Assembly: GCA_035292425.1 (NCBI GenBank) | Contig: DATDQD010000096.1 | Location: forward strand, 1-40,547 | Direction of reading: 5' to 3' | DNA: 40,547 nt | Origin: SZUA-254 sp035292425 | GTDB taxonomy: Bacteria > Bacteroidota > Ignavibacteria > UBA10030 > SZUA-254 | In this document: in pieces, positions 1 through 7,935 of the stretch | How the letters are laid out: the number at the start of each line of letters is the position of its first letter | How positions within the stretch are numbered: the first letter of the stretch is position 1 | Program-made: the position numbers and the translations under genes | Notes under the pieces: model-generated | What the model was told of the DNA's origin: nothing | Databases searched by the model: none | The model's input: the letters and a program-made list of their open reading frames with translations, nothing else

Positions 1-1
1 G

Positions 2-1882
2 CCCGAACTGGAGACCATGAACAGGGTGTATCTGTATCCCCTCGAGAGCGGGAAATCCGTCGATGTGACGGATGCGTGGTACAACTCCGGCGACCCGGTC
101 TTCAGCCCCGACGGGAAGTACCTCTATTTCGTGTCGAGCAGGGACTTCAGCCCGACGTTCAGCCAGACGGAGTTCAATATTTCGTACGCCGACATGACGA
201 GGATCTACCTCGTCACCCTCACCAGGGCGGCCGAGTCGCCATTCAAGCCGAAGAGCGACGAGGTCGCGCCGAAAGAAGACAAGCCGAAGGACGGGGGCAA
301 GAAGGACGAGAAGAAGGACGACAAGAAAGACGAAAAAAAGGACGCGGCAGTGACGGTGAAGGTGGACGCCGACGGCATTAAAAACCGGATCGCCGTAGTT
401 CCGATCGATCCCTCGAACTACAGAAACCTCGTGGCGGTCGGCTCGAACCTCTATTATATACGCCAGGGGAGCAAGGACGAAAAACCGCAGTTCCAGATGT
501 ATGATTTCGATGAATTGAAGGAGACGAACCTCGGGGAAATCGGCGGCTTCGAAATCTCCGCCGACAGGAAGAAGATCCTCGTGAGCAAGGACCGCGCGTA
601 TTACATCCTCGACCTCCCGAAAGCCAAGATCGACCTGAAGGACAAGCTCGACCTCTCGGGGATGGAAGTGAAGCTGGACAAGAAGGCCGAGTGGACCCAG
701 ATGTACAACGAGTGCTGGCGCCAGATGAAGTATTTCTTTTACGCGCCGAACATGCACGGCGTGGACTGGGACGCGGTGAAAAAGAAGTACGAACCGCTCG
801 TTCCCCACGTCAACCACCGGGCGGACCTGACCTACATCATCGGCGAGATGATCGGCGAACTCTCCGCGGGCCACACGTACGTGGGCGGGGGCGAGTATCC
901 CAAGGCGATGCGGATGCAGACCGGTCTCCTCGGGGCGGAACTCGAACGCGAGGCGAACTCGAAGTACTATAAAATCGCGAAGATCCTGAAGGGCTACAAC
1001 TGGGAGAACGGGACGAAGAATCCGCTCACCGAGATCGGCGTCGACGCGAACGAGGGCGACTATATCGTCGCCGTCGACGGCAACCCCACCGATGCGATGG
1101 CCAACATATACGAGGCGCTGGTCAACACCGTCGGCAAGCAGGTGAAGCTGACGCTGAACTCGAAACCGTCGAAGGAGGGATCCCGCGTCGTCACGGTCAT
1201 CCCGATCGACGACGAATCGAACCTCTATTACCAGACCTGGGTCGAGGGGAACATCGCGAAGGTCGACAAGGCGACGAACGGGAAGGCCGGCTACATCCAT
1301 CTCCCCGACATGGGCGTGGGCGGGCTGAACGAGTTCGTGCGCCGGTTCTACCCCCAGCTCCGCAAAAAAGCGCTCATCATCGACGTGCGCGGCAACGGCG
1401 GCGGCTTCGTCTCCCCGCTCGTGATCGAGCGGTTGCGCCGCGAGCTGGTGATGATCGACTTCTCCAGGAACACCGCGCCGGTGACGGATCCCCAGGAAAT
1501 GGTCTGGGGGCCGAAAGTCTGCCTCATCGACGAGTTCTCCGCCTCCGACGGCGACATCTTCCCGTACCGTTTCAAAAAAATGGGCCTCGGCAAGCTGATC
1601 GGCAAGCGGACGTGGGGCGGCGTTGTAGGCATCCGCGGCACCCTCCCGCTGCTCGACGGCGGTTTCATGAACAAGCCGGAGTTCTCGCGATACGACGAAC
1701 AGGGGAACTGGATCATGGAAGGCGTGGGCGTGGAACCCGATATCTTCGTGGACAACGACCCGGCGAAGGAGTTCGCGGGCGACGACCAGCAACTCACGAA
1801 GGGGATCGAAGTGATCATGGAAGAACTGAAGACGAAGGAGAAGACGATCCCGCCGATACCGGATTATCCCATCAAGAAGTAA
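2..1882 (+). CDS. Tricorn-like protease, S41 family (C-terminal part, 5'-truncated)
   Basis: The reading frame is open from the first bases of the window, so the true start lies upstream; about 626 residues are present of a family usually near 1,050-1,100. In order: the end of an N-terminal beta-propeller (SPDGKYLYFVSSRD), a Lys/Asp/Glu-rich low-complexity linker at about nt 245-350, another propeller stretch, the C1 helical domain, a PDZ-like region (nt 1030-1200) and the C2 catalytic domain. Likely catalytic His lies in SAGHTYV (nt 872-874) and the nucleophile Ser in FSASDGDIF (nt 1544-1546); GVEPD near nt 1732 probably carries the third active-site residue. RGNGGGFVSP is the typical oxyanion region. 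Known family members degrade peptides released by larger proteases. The N-terminus is missing, so a signal peptide cannot be judged; many bacterial homologues are exported. A terminator follows. Confidence 0.9.
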   Translation, partial: PELETMNRVYLYPLESGKSVDVTDAWYNSGDPVFSPDGKYLYFVSSRDFSPTFSQTEFNISYADMTRIYLVTLTRAAESPFKPKSDEVAPKEDKPKDGGKKDEKKDDKKDEKKDAAVTVKVDADGIKNRIAVVPIDPSNYRNLVAVGSNLYYIRQGSKDEKPQFQMYDFDELKETNLGEIGGFEISADRKKILVSKDRAYYILDLPKAKIDLKDKLDLSGMEVKLDKKAEWTQMYNECWRQMKYFFYAPNMHGVDWDAVKKKYEPLVPHVNHRADLTYIIGEMIGELSAGHTYVGGGEYPKAMRMQTGLLGAELEREANSKYYKIAKILKGYNWENGTKNPLTEIGVDANEGDYIVAVDGNPTDAMANIYEALVNTVGKQVKLTLNSKPSKEGSRVVTVIPIDDESNLYYQTWVEGNIAKVDKATNGKAGYIHLPDMGVGGLNEFVRRFYPQLRKKALIIDVRGNGGGFVSPLVIERLRRELVMIDFSRNTAPVTDPQEMVWGPKVCLIDEFSASDGDIFPYRFKKMGLGKLIGKRTWGGVVGIRGTLPLLDGGFMNKPEFSRYDEQGNWIMEGVGVEPDIFVDNDPAKEFAGDDQQLTKGIEVIMEELKTKEKTIPPIPDYPIKK

Positions 1883-1947
1883 TCCATGTACCTGGCGCAC
1901 GCAGAACGACAAGCGGCGGGAAGACCGACAGGACTGAAATCAACGAG

Positions 1948-1984
1948 AAGGGGCGGCCGGACTCGATCCGGTCACCCCTTTTTT
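1948..1984 (+). terminator. Rho-independent terminator after the tricorn-like gene
   Basis: AAGGGG (1948-1953) pairs with CCCCTT (1975-1980), and CCGG (1957-1960) with CCGG (1968-1971), around a 7-nt loop. A 3-nt internal bulge sits on each side. The right arm runs into six T residues (1979-1984). It lies 66 bp past the stop codon, where the transcript should end. Confidence 0.75.
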
Positions 1985-2042
1985 ATCCGATTAACGCGAA
2001 ATTCTCCTCCCGGCATCCCCCCCACGGGCGAATACCCCGGAC

Positions 2043-2071
2043 TTGCCTTTGCCGAAAGATATGTGTATATA
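2043..2071 (+). promoter_or_regulatory. Possible sigma70-type promoter of the ATPase gene
   Basis: TTGCCT (2043-2048), a 17-nt spacer and TATATA (2066-2071) lie in an AT-rich patch about 33 bp before the start codon at 2104 and after the preceding terminator. No clear Shine-Dalgarno sequence follows. Members of this phylum can use other promoter consensus sequences, so this is only a candidate. Confidence 0.35.
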
Positions 2072-2103
2072 TAAAATGATATTTTAATATTACACATCTA
2101 CGC

Positions 2104-3249
2104 ATGACATATATCCCGCGGGTGCTCGAAAAGACGGTTTCTGCATGGCTCAAATCTTTTCCGGTCGTCGGAATCACCGGTCCCAGACAGTCGGGCAAAT
2201 CCACGATGTTGAAAAAATTGCTCGGCGACACGTACGAATACGTCACATTCGACGATTTCCGGATGATCGACCAGTTCCACAGCGATCCCGAAAAATTCAT
2301 GAGGATGCATGACGACCGGGTGATCTTCGACGAGGTCCAGCGCGTCCCGGAGATTTTTCAAGCGCTGAAATTGTCCGTTGACCGTGAGCGCGGAACCCGC
2401 GGAAAATTCATTCTGACGGGATCAGGCCAGTTTGCGTTCATGAAGAACGTGTCCGAGAGTCTGGCGGGACGGATCGGCCTCCTGACCCTCCTGCCCTTTC
2501 AGCACTCAGAGGTACCCGCCAGGCTGCGGGATGAGTCCCTCTATCTGGGTGGTTATCCGGAACTCGTCACCCGGGGCTACGACTCATCGGAGGGTTGGTT
2601 CTCATCATACCTCGAAACCTATCTCAATCGGGATCTCAGGGATTTATATAATATCGGCGACATGAGAGATTTCCGCCGCTGCGTCCAGATGCTGGCCTCA
2701 AGGACGGCGCAGATCCTCAACATGTCCGATCTCGCGCGCGACATCGGTATCACCGTGCCCACCGTGAAGAAATGGGTCTCCGTGCTGGAGGCCTCCCACA
2801 TCATTTTCCTCCTCCCCCCTTTCTATAAGAACATGGGTAAGCGGATATCCAAAAGTCCCAAAGTGTATTTTCACGATACCGGTATCGTCTCGTATCTGAC
2901 GGGAGTGCGAAACGCGGCTCTCTTCGAAACCGGCCCGATGTACGGGCAGCTCTTTGAAAATTATATTGTCGCGGATATCCTGAAACGGGAACTCCACACG
3001 AGTGCGGGTGGCGATCTGTATTACATCAGAACCAATCACGGCGTTGAGGTGGACCTTATCGTCGACAGGAAATCGGAGGCGGAATATATCGAAATCAAAA
3101 CATCCGAGACGTTCCGTTCGGGGATGGTCAGCTCAATCGAGAAAATCAAAGGCAAGAAAGAAAAAGGTTACCTCGTCTACCGGGGCAGATCGGCACCGTA
3201 CGACGGCAATATTTCCATCGTCAACTACGCCAAATTTCTGACTGGATAG
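2104..3249 (+). CDS. AAA-family ATPase with DUF4143 C-terminal domain
   Basis: A 381-residue protein of the AAA_14/DUF4143 type. Walker A is GPRQSGKST (residues 26-34), Walker B is VIFDEVQ (about 73-79), and a sensor-like LTGSGQF follows. The middle holds a winged-helix-like stretch (ILNMSDLARDIGITVPTVKKW). The DUF4143 end carries EVDLIV...EYIEIKT, resembling a PD-(D/E)XK nuclease core. Length is normal and the gene looks intact. The family is widespread, often horizontally mobile, and its cellular role is mostly unknown; membership is clear but no function is asserted. It stands alone between a terminator and convergent minus-strand genes. The start is the first ATG of the conserved N-terminus (IPRVLE); the ribosome binding site is weak. 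Confidence 0.93.
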   Translation: MTYIPRVLEKTVSAWLKSFPVVGITGPRQSGKSTMLKKLLGDTYEYVTFDDFRMIDQFHSDPEKFMRMHDDRVIFDEVQRVPEIFQALKLSVDRERGTRGKFILTGSGQFAFMKNVSESLAGRIGLLTLLPFQHSEVPARLRDESLYLGGYPELVTRGYDSSEGWFSSYLETYLNRDLRDLYNIGDMRDFRRCVQMLASRTAQILNMSDLARDIGITVPTVKKWVSVLEASHIIFLLPPFYKNMGKRISKSPKVYFHDTGIVSYLTGVRNAALFETGPMYGQLFENYIVADILKRELHTSAGGDLYYIRTNHGVEVDLIVDRKSEAEYIEIKTSETFRSGMVSSIEKIKGKKEKGYLVYRGRSAPYDGNISIVNYAKFLTG

Positions 3250-3262
3250 CACCGGCAGGCGC

Positions 3263-3460
3263 CTACCGCAAGGCGATCCCTGCGGCGCAGGAAGATCTCA
3301 TCCTCTCCACCACCCTCTCTCCGATCTGACGCCCGACCGCGAGCCCCTGGTCGTCGTCGTGGTGGAAATGGATTCCGCCGTAGAATCTCGACAATGCCGC
3401 CTCGTATCGGCTGAGCTCGGGAACGTTCAGCGAAGTGAAGAAGGTGGTCCTGATGAAGTA
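3263..3460 (-). pseudogene. Relic of the C-terminal end of a vanadium-dependent haloperoxidase/PAP2-type protein
   Basis: Read on the minus strand, in a frame different from the YihY gene, the region up to the TAG at 3263-3265 encodes FFTSLNVPELSRYEAALSR followed by FYGGIHFHHDDDQGLAVG and RQIGERVVERM. This strongly resembles the last active-site segment of bacterial vanadium haloperoxidase-like proteins (alternating SRxYGGIHFxxD and GxxxGRxIGexV). Only about 65 residues are present; the upstream part containing the other active-site motifs is absent and the frame runs into the YihY coding end. I read it as a degraded gene remnant. The family match rests on remembered motifs only. Confidence 0.5.
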
Positions 3461-3473
3461 GGCCGACCCGGGA

Positions 3474-4325
3474 TCATATGCCCCGGCGTTCCCGGAATAA
3501 CTGCCCGATCTCCGCCCCGAGGATAAATACCACAGACGAGTAGTGTATCCAGAAGAAAACGACGATCCCCAGCACGTACGCGCCGTAGATTTTTTTGAAG
3601 TCCGCGACGTGGACGATGTACGCCCCGAAGAGTTGTTCCGCGATTACCCAGAGCACCGTCGTTGCCATGGCGCCCACGAGGGCGGCGCCCTTCGACGGAC
3701 GGGTGGTGGGCACGAGGAGGTGGGTCATGAAGAGAAAGAGGAACACCATCAGGATGGATGCGGCATCGAGGATGAAGGGTTTCACCTGCGCGTACCAGGG
3801 ACCGATCACGATCCCGGATTCTCCGGCGAGGTGTTCGACGATCTGCACAGCCGGCAGGAAAGCCGCGCCGAGGAGGAACAGCATCATGACGAGGAGGATC
3901 ATGCCGAGATCGTGCAGCTTGCCGGCGATCAACGACCGGCTCTTCGTCGATTTGTAGATCCTGTCGAAAATTCTGCGGACGGTGCTGAACAGCACGCTCG
4001 AAGCGAAGAGGAGACCGATGATGCCGGCCGCGCCCGCCAGGTTCTTATAGAGCCTGAACTCCCCCGCCTGGGCGGCGACGATCTCCTTCACGAACCGGGC
4101 CGTTTCGGCGTAGGGGATGACCACATCGATGAAGGCATCGATCTGCCGGATGAAGGCGGACTGCTCGAGGATCATCCCCCCGAGCGAAAAGACGATGAGC
4201 ACGAATGGCACGATGCAGACGAGGATCGAGAAGGAGAGCGCCCCGGCCATGAACATGATGTCGTGCTCGGCCAGACGTCGCCACAGCATCACCGCGTATT
4301 CTTTCAACGACCCCGCGATACCCAT
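3474..4325 (-). CDS. YihY/BrkB-family inner-membrane protein
   Basis: A 283-residue polytopic membrane protein. The N-terminus (LAEHDIMFMAGALSFSIL) and the following LVCIVPFVLIVFSLGG match the YihY/BrkB family, once misnamed ribonuclease BN. About six hydrophobic segments are visible, and the end is FFWIHYSSVVFILGAEIGQLF, a typical family signature (usual length about 280-320). Molecular function in the family is unsettled. Its start codon lies inside the end of the upstream secreted-protein gene (22-nt overlap, 4304-4325), so the two are probably co-transcribed. The stop overlaps the haloperoxidase remnant region. Confidence 0.92.
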   Translation of the reverse strand: MGIAGSLKEYAVMLWRRLAEHDIMFMAGALSFSILVCIVPFVLIVFSLGGMILEQSAFIRQIDAFIDVVIPYAETARFVKEIVAAQAGEFRLYKNLAGAAGIIGLLFASSVLFSTVRRIFDRIYKSTKSRSLIAGKLHDLGMILLVMMLFLLGAAFLPAVQIVEHLAGESGIVIGPWYAQVKPFILDAASILMVFLFLFMTHLLVPTTRPSKGAALVGAMATTVLWVIAEQLFGAYIVHVADFKKIYGAYVLGIVVFFWIHYSSVVFILGAEIGQLFRERRGI

Positions 4326-6424
4326 GTACGCCAGATATTTTCATCGGAAATCATTTTAATGAATACCCCCCCGATCACCGGCCGGGCCTGGAACCCGACC
4401 TGCTTCGCCGTCTTCGTGTCGTACCAGTCCGAAAACGGAACGCGGTCGGGGGTTTCGTTCAGGAAATCGCACAGGGGCGAGATGAGAGCCTCGAACTCCG
4501 CTCTCGTCCCGGCGAGCGTCGCTGTCCAGACGAGCCAGTCCGACTTGGTGTAGTCCTTCCGGTTGTCGAGCGGGAGCCCGTACCGGTTCTGCTTCGATTT
4601 GTAAAACAGTATCTCTTTTTCGGCGACCCCGGCCGGGAAGAGGTCGAGGCCGAGGATGTCGTCCCACACCAGGTTGTATTTCTGGCTCCACGTCCCCGGT
4701 TTGTCGAAGGCCAGCCGGTAATGGTCCCCGTCATCCGCCATCTCCACCCACTTCGACGCGTACTCCCGCGCGACGCGGTGATATCTTTCCGCCTCGGATT
4801 TTTTCCCTGCCATGTCGCACAATTTCGAGTAAGAACCCAGCGCGAGGATGGCTTTCAGCGAGAGGTTGACGTTGTGCGCCAGGTGTCCCGCGAAGTCGTC
4901 CGTGCAGAGCTGGTTCTCGGGATCGAGGCCCTTGTTCCTCAGGTAGCGCGCCCATTTCTCCACGGACGGCCAGTATTTCAGCGCGTAGTCCGGCGAGCCG
5001 TCGATTCTCGCCGCCGCATACAACAGAATCAGCATGTTTCCCGATTCCTCCACCGGCATCTGGTTCTCCTCGGTCTCCTCTCCTCCTCCGTATACCTGAC
5101 CGTTCGCCTTCGGGTAGGTACCGAGATCGTGGGGAGCGAACGGGAATTTCCACCGCGGCATCATGGAATACTCGAGCACCGGCGTCAGCGACGCCTTGAA
5201 GAGTTCGGGGCTCAGGAGCATGAAGATCGGCGAAGCGGGATAGATGACGTCCACCGTCGCAATACAGCCGTTGCTGAAATTCTCCTTGGGAAAAAGGAGC
5301 GGTGTGCCGTCGATGTCCGCGGCGAGCTTGTGGGCGGCCATTGCCTGGCGGTAGGCCAGGGATGCAATCATCGCGTACTTATCGCCGCCGGCCTTCTCCA
5401 GGTCCTCCGTCAACTCCCCGTCGAAACGGGCGCAGTCGGCGGAAAGTGATGAATATTCCACTTCCGACCGGATCAGCAGATCGCCGACCTCCATCCCTCC
5501 AGCCCTCCAGTACGGCCGGATCTTCCGGTGAAAATACTCGATGGAGAACCGGTCATCGTAAGCCATGATCAGGTGCCTGCTCACTGGCGTCGCGCCGACG
5601 TTCCCCAGATTGAAAACGAGCGCGAGAACCGGCCAGTCATCGCGGGCGGGTCTCGGCATACGGGGATCATCCGACCCGGGAAGGGTGCCGTCGGCGGTGA
5701 AAGATCTCCGGGCGGTGAAGTGATCGGTGATGACGCTCGCTCCTCCCTGGGATTTGGGCGCTGCGAGATAAAAATACCCCCAGTCGATACGGAGGTCGTC
5801 CCCGCTCTTTGCCAGCACCTGCTGGTCCTTCGAGCCGATCGCCAGGACGTCAAGGCCTCCAGACCCTCCGGCTCCCCCGGCCCCGTCAGAGCCGCCGAGA
5901 TTGAAGCGCGACCACGTGACCTCCTGGTCCGTGGTGTTCACAACAAGCTCCGCCGAGTTGTCGAAATAGACGGATACCGCGTGGTCCTTCCCGTCCGCCG
6001 AGGCGGCTTCCCACGACACATACGTCACCGGCCGCGAGAATACCTCCAGGTCGTGCGGCAGGAGCGGCGTCGTGAACGTCAGCGTCATCCGGACACCGCC
6101 GTCGTTGAATTCGTACACCGTGCGTGTGGGGAACACTTTTGTCGAAACAAGCGACATCGCCGGTACCGCAGCGCCCATCGCGTTCCCCAGGGCGCGGTAC
6201 GTCTTCCCGTCGATCCGGACGAAACTTGCGAGCGCATGGTTCTTCCCCGTCCAGTGTCTCGGCCAGTCCTTGCCGGGATGGTCTGCGAACGACCATATGC
6301 TGAAGTAGGGATCGCTCGTTGCCAGGGGAACCGCGGGCGGTCGAAAAACAGCCGGTTGGGCCCCCAGGATAGCGGGTATCCAGAGGAATACTAATAGAGA
6401 GAGAGCGAGCAGCGTCTTATTCAT
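4304..6424 (-). CDS. Secreted glutaminase-A-like protein (DUF4964/DUF5127/DUF4965 type)
   Basis: A 706-residue protein with a clear signal peptide (MNKTLLALSLLVFLWIPAILG, cleavage probably after GAQ). The mature start PPAVPLATSDPYFSIWSFAD is the DUF4964-type opening. It is followed by a beta-sandwich (DUF5127-like) and a helical (alpha/alpha)6-type domain with HDLGTYPKANG, MPVEESGNMLILL, DDFAGHLAHNVNLSLKAI and YNLVWDDILGLDLFP, which characterise the DUF4965 and glutaminase-A C-terminal domains. Some fungal members hydrolyse glutamine; most bacterial members are uncharacterised and may act on glycans, so the substrate is open. Length is typical. It overlaps the downstream YihY gene by 22 nt and follows the MATE gene by 87 bp. 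Confidence 0.88.
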   Translation of the reverse strand: MNKTLLALSLLVFLWIPAILGAQPAVFRPPAVPLATSDPYFSIWSFADHPGKDWPRHWTGKNHALASFVRIDGKTYRALGNAMGAAVPAMSLVSTKVFPTRTVYEFNDGGVRMTLTFTTPLLPHDLEVFSRPVTYVSWEAASADGKDHAVSVYFDNSAELVVNTTDQEVTWSRFNLGGSDGAGGAGGSGGLDVLAIGSKDQQVLAKSGDDLRIDWGYFYLAAPKSQGGASVITDHFTARRSFTADGTLPGSDDPRMPRPARDDWPVLALVFNLGNVGATPVSRHLIMAYDDRFSIEYFHRKIRPYWRAGGMEVGDLLIRSEVEYSSLSADCARFDGELTEDLEKAGGDKYAMIASLAYRQAMAAHKLAADIDGTPLLFPKENFSNGCIATVDVIYPASPIFMLLSPELFKASLTPVLEYSMMPRWKFPFAPHDLGTYPKANGQVYGGGEETEENQMPVEESGNMLILLYAAARIDGSPDYALKYWPSVEKWARYLRNKGLDPENQLCTDDFAGHLAHNVNLSLKAILALGSYSKLCDMAGKKSEAERYHRVAREYASKWVEMADDGDHYRLAFDKPGTWSQKYNLVWDDILGLDLFPAGVAEKEILFYKSKQNRYGLPLDNRKDYTKSDWLVWTATLAGTRAEFEALISPLCDFLNETPDRVPFSDWYDTKTAKQVGFQARPVIGGVFIKMISDENIWRTWVSRGR

Positions 6425-6511
6425 TCAATAACCTGCCTTTCGACCGAATATACGAATAATGGCGGTTTCCGACGGGAGAGGATCGGTCAGGACTGCGGTC
6501 AGAAACCGGAC

Positions 6512-7873
6512 CTACACCTTGACCTCCTTCCATTTCCCGCGCCGGAACAGCGCGATCGCCGCGAGGCCCGCCGTCGATTCGGCGATGACGATCGACCACC
6601 AGACGCCGGCCTGGGCGGCGCCGAGCCCGATCGCCAGCAGGTACGCAAGCGGAATTTCAAGGAGCCAGAAGCAGAAGAAATTGATCTTCGTCGGCGTGAT
6701 CGTGTCACCCGCGCCGTTGAAGGCCTGCGGCATCACCAGGCCCCAGGCGTAGACGAGGTACCCGTAGGAGACGATCCTGAGGCATTCCGCGCCGGCCGAG
6801 ACGACGCCGGGTTCAGAGGTGAAGATCCTGACGAGTTTTTCGTGAAAGAGGATATAGAACAGGGACACCGCCGCCATGAACGCCATGTTCGCCAGGCCCG
6901 TGATCCACACGGAGCGTTCGGCGCGCTCCGGCCGGCCGGCGCCGAGGTTCTGGCCGACCAGCGTCGACGCGGCGTTCGACAGGCCCCAGGCGGGCATCAT
7001 CGTAAAGATGATAATGCGCACGGCGATGGTGTAACCGGCGACGACCTCGCTCCCGAATTCCGATACTATCCGCACGAGACCGATCCAGGAAGACGTCGCG
7101 ATGATGAACTGCCCGATACCCCCAAGGGACGTGCGGATCAGCCGCCCCATCACCGCGGCGTTGACGCGCACCTGCGACGCCATGACGCGGATGTGCTTCG
7201 CCCCGTGGAAGAGCACCCAGAGCTGCATCGTCACCCCGAGCCCGCGCCCGATGTTGGTCGCCACCGCCGCGCCCCCGATCCCGAGCGCAGGAAACGGCCC
7301 CCACCCGAAGATGAGCGCCGGGTCGAGGACGATGTTGATGCCGTTCGACAGCCAGAGGACACGCATCGCCGTCGCCGCGTCCCCCGCGCCGCGGAAGATC
7401 GCGTTGATGATAAAGATCAGCATCACCACGACGTTGCCCCCCAGCATCCATACGGTATAACGGTACCCGTGTTCGATGCTCCAGGGATCCGCCCCCATCA
7501 GCGCGAGGATATCCCTGGCGAAGAATATCCCCGCGATCGAAAAGGGGATGGACGCGGCAAGGGCGACGATGACGGCCTGCACCGCCGCGTCCGCGGCTTC
7601 GCGCGGATGCTTCTCGCCGATCCGACGGGCCACCATCGCCGTCGTCCCCATCGAGAGCCCGATGGAGACCGCGTAGACAAGGGTCATGACCGATTCGGTG
7701 AGACCGACCGTCGCGACGGCCGAGGAACCGAGCGACGAGACGAAATAGACGTCGACGACCGCGAAGAGCGATTCCATCGACATCTCGAGCATCATTGGGA
7801 CGGATAATAGCAGGATGGCCCGCCCCATGCTTCCCTGCGTGTAGTCCATCGCGGTGCCGCGGATGGAATCCAC
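6512..7873 (-). CDS. MATE-family efflux transporter
   Basis: A 453-residue protein with about 12 hydrophobic segments in two similar halves. The opening GSMGRAILLLSVPMMLEMSM and the motif SLGSSAVATVGLTESVM, followed by the second-half repeat ASTLVGQNLGAGRPERAE, are diagnostic of multidrug and toxin extrusion exporters of the NorM/DinF type. These are inner-membrane antiporters that expel cationic or organic compounds using sodium or proton gradients; the substrate is not predictable here. Length is normal. A second in-frame ATG eight codons in (7849) is an alternative start. It lies between the DUF3857 pair upstream and the glutaminase-like gene downstream, all on the minus strand. Confidence 0.95.
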   Translation of the reverse strand: MDSIRGTAMDYTQGSMGRAILLLSVPMMLEMSMESLFAVVDVYFVSSLGSSAVATVGLTESVMTLVYAVSIGLSMGTTAMVARRIGEKHPREAADAAVQAVIVALAASIPFSIAGIFFARDILALMGADPWSIEHGYRYTVWMLGGNVVVMLIFIINAIFRGAGDAATAMRVLWLSNGINIVLDPALIFGWGPFPALGIGGAAVATNIGRGLGVTMQLWVLFHGAKHIRVMASQVRVNAAVMGRLIRTSLGGIGQFIIATSSWIGLVRIVSEFGSEVVAGYTIAVRIIIFTMMPAWGLSNAASTLVGQNLGAGRPERAERSVWITGLANMAFMAAVSLFYILFHEKLVRIFTSEPGVVSAGAECLRIVSYGYLVYAWGLVMPQAFNGAGDTITPTKINFFCFWLLEIPLAYLLAIGLGAAQAGVWWSIVIAESTAGLAAIALFRRGKWKEVKV

Positions 7874-7935
7874 GATGTCGCGCCAGAAGGATTCTGCGCG
7901 TTGAGCGTGACGGCTGCGGTGGAGGCGGGGAAGTT

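Noticed and set aside
1886..2074. Short plus-strand frame after the tricorn-like gene
   Set aside because: It runs through the terminator hairpin and has no ribosome site or recognisable protein content.
3543..4553. Long plus-strand frame opposite the YihY and glutaminase-like genes
   Set aside because: It is the antisense shadow of GC-rich codons; the translation is dominated by charged residues (His, Asp, Glu, Arg) and crosses the ends of two well-supported minus-strand genes.
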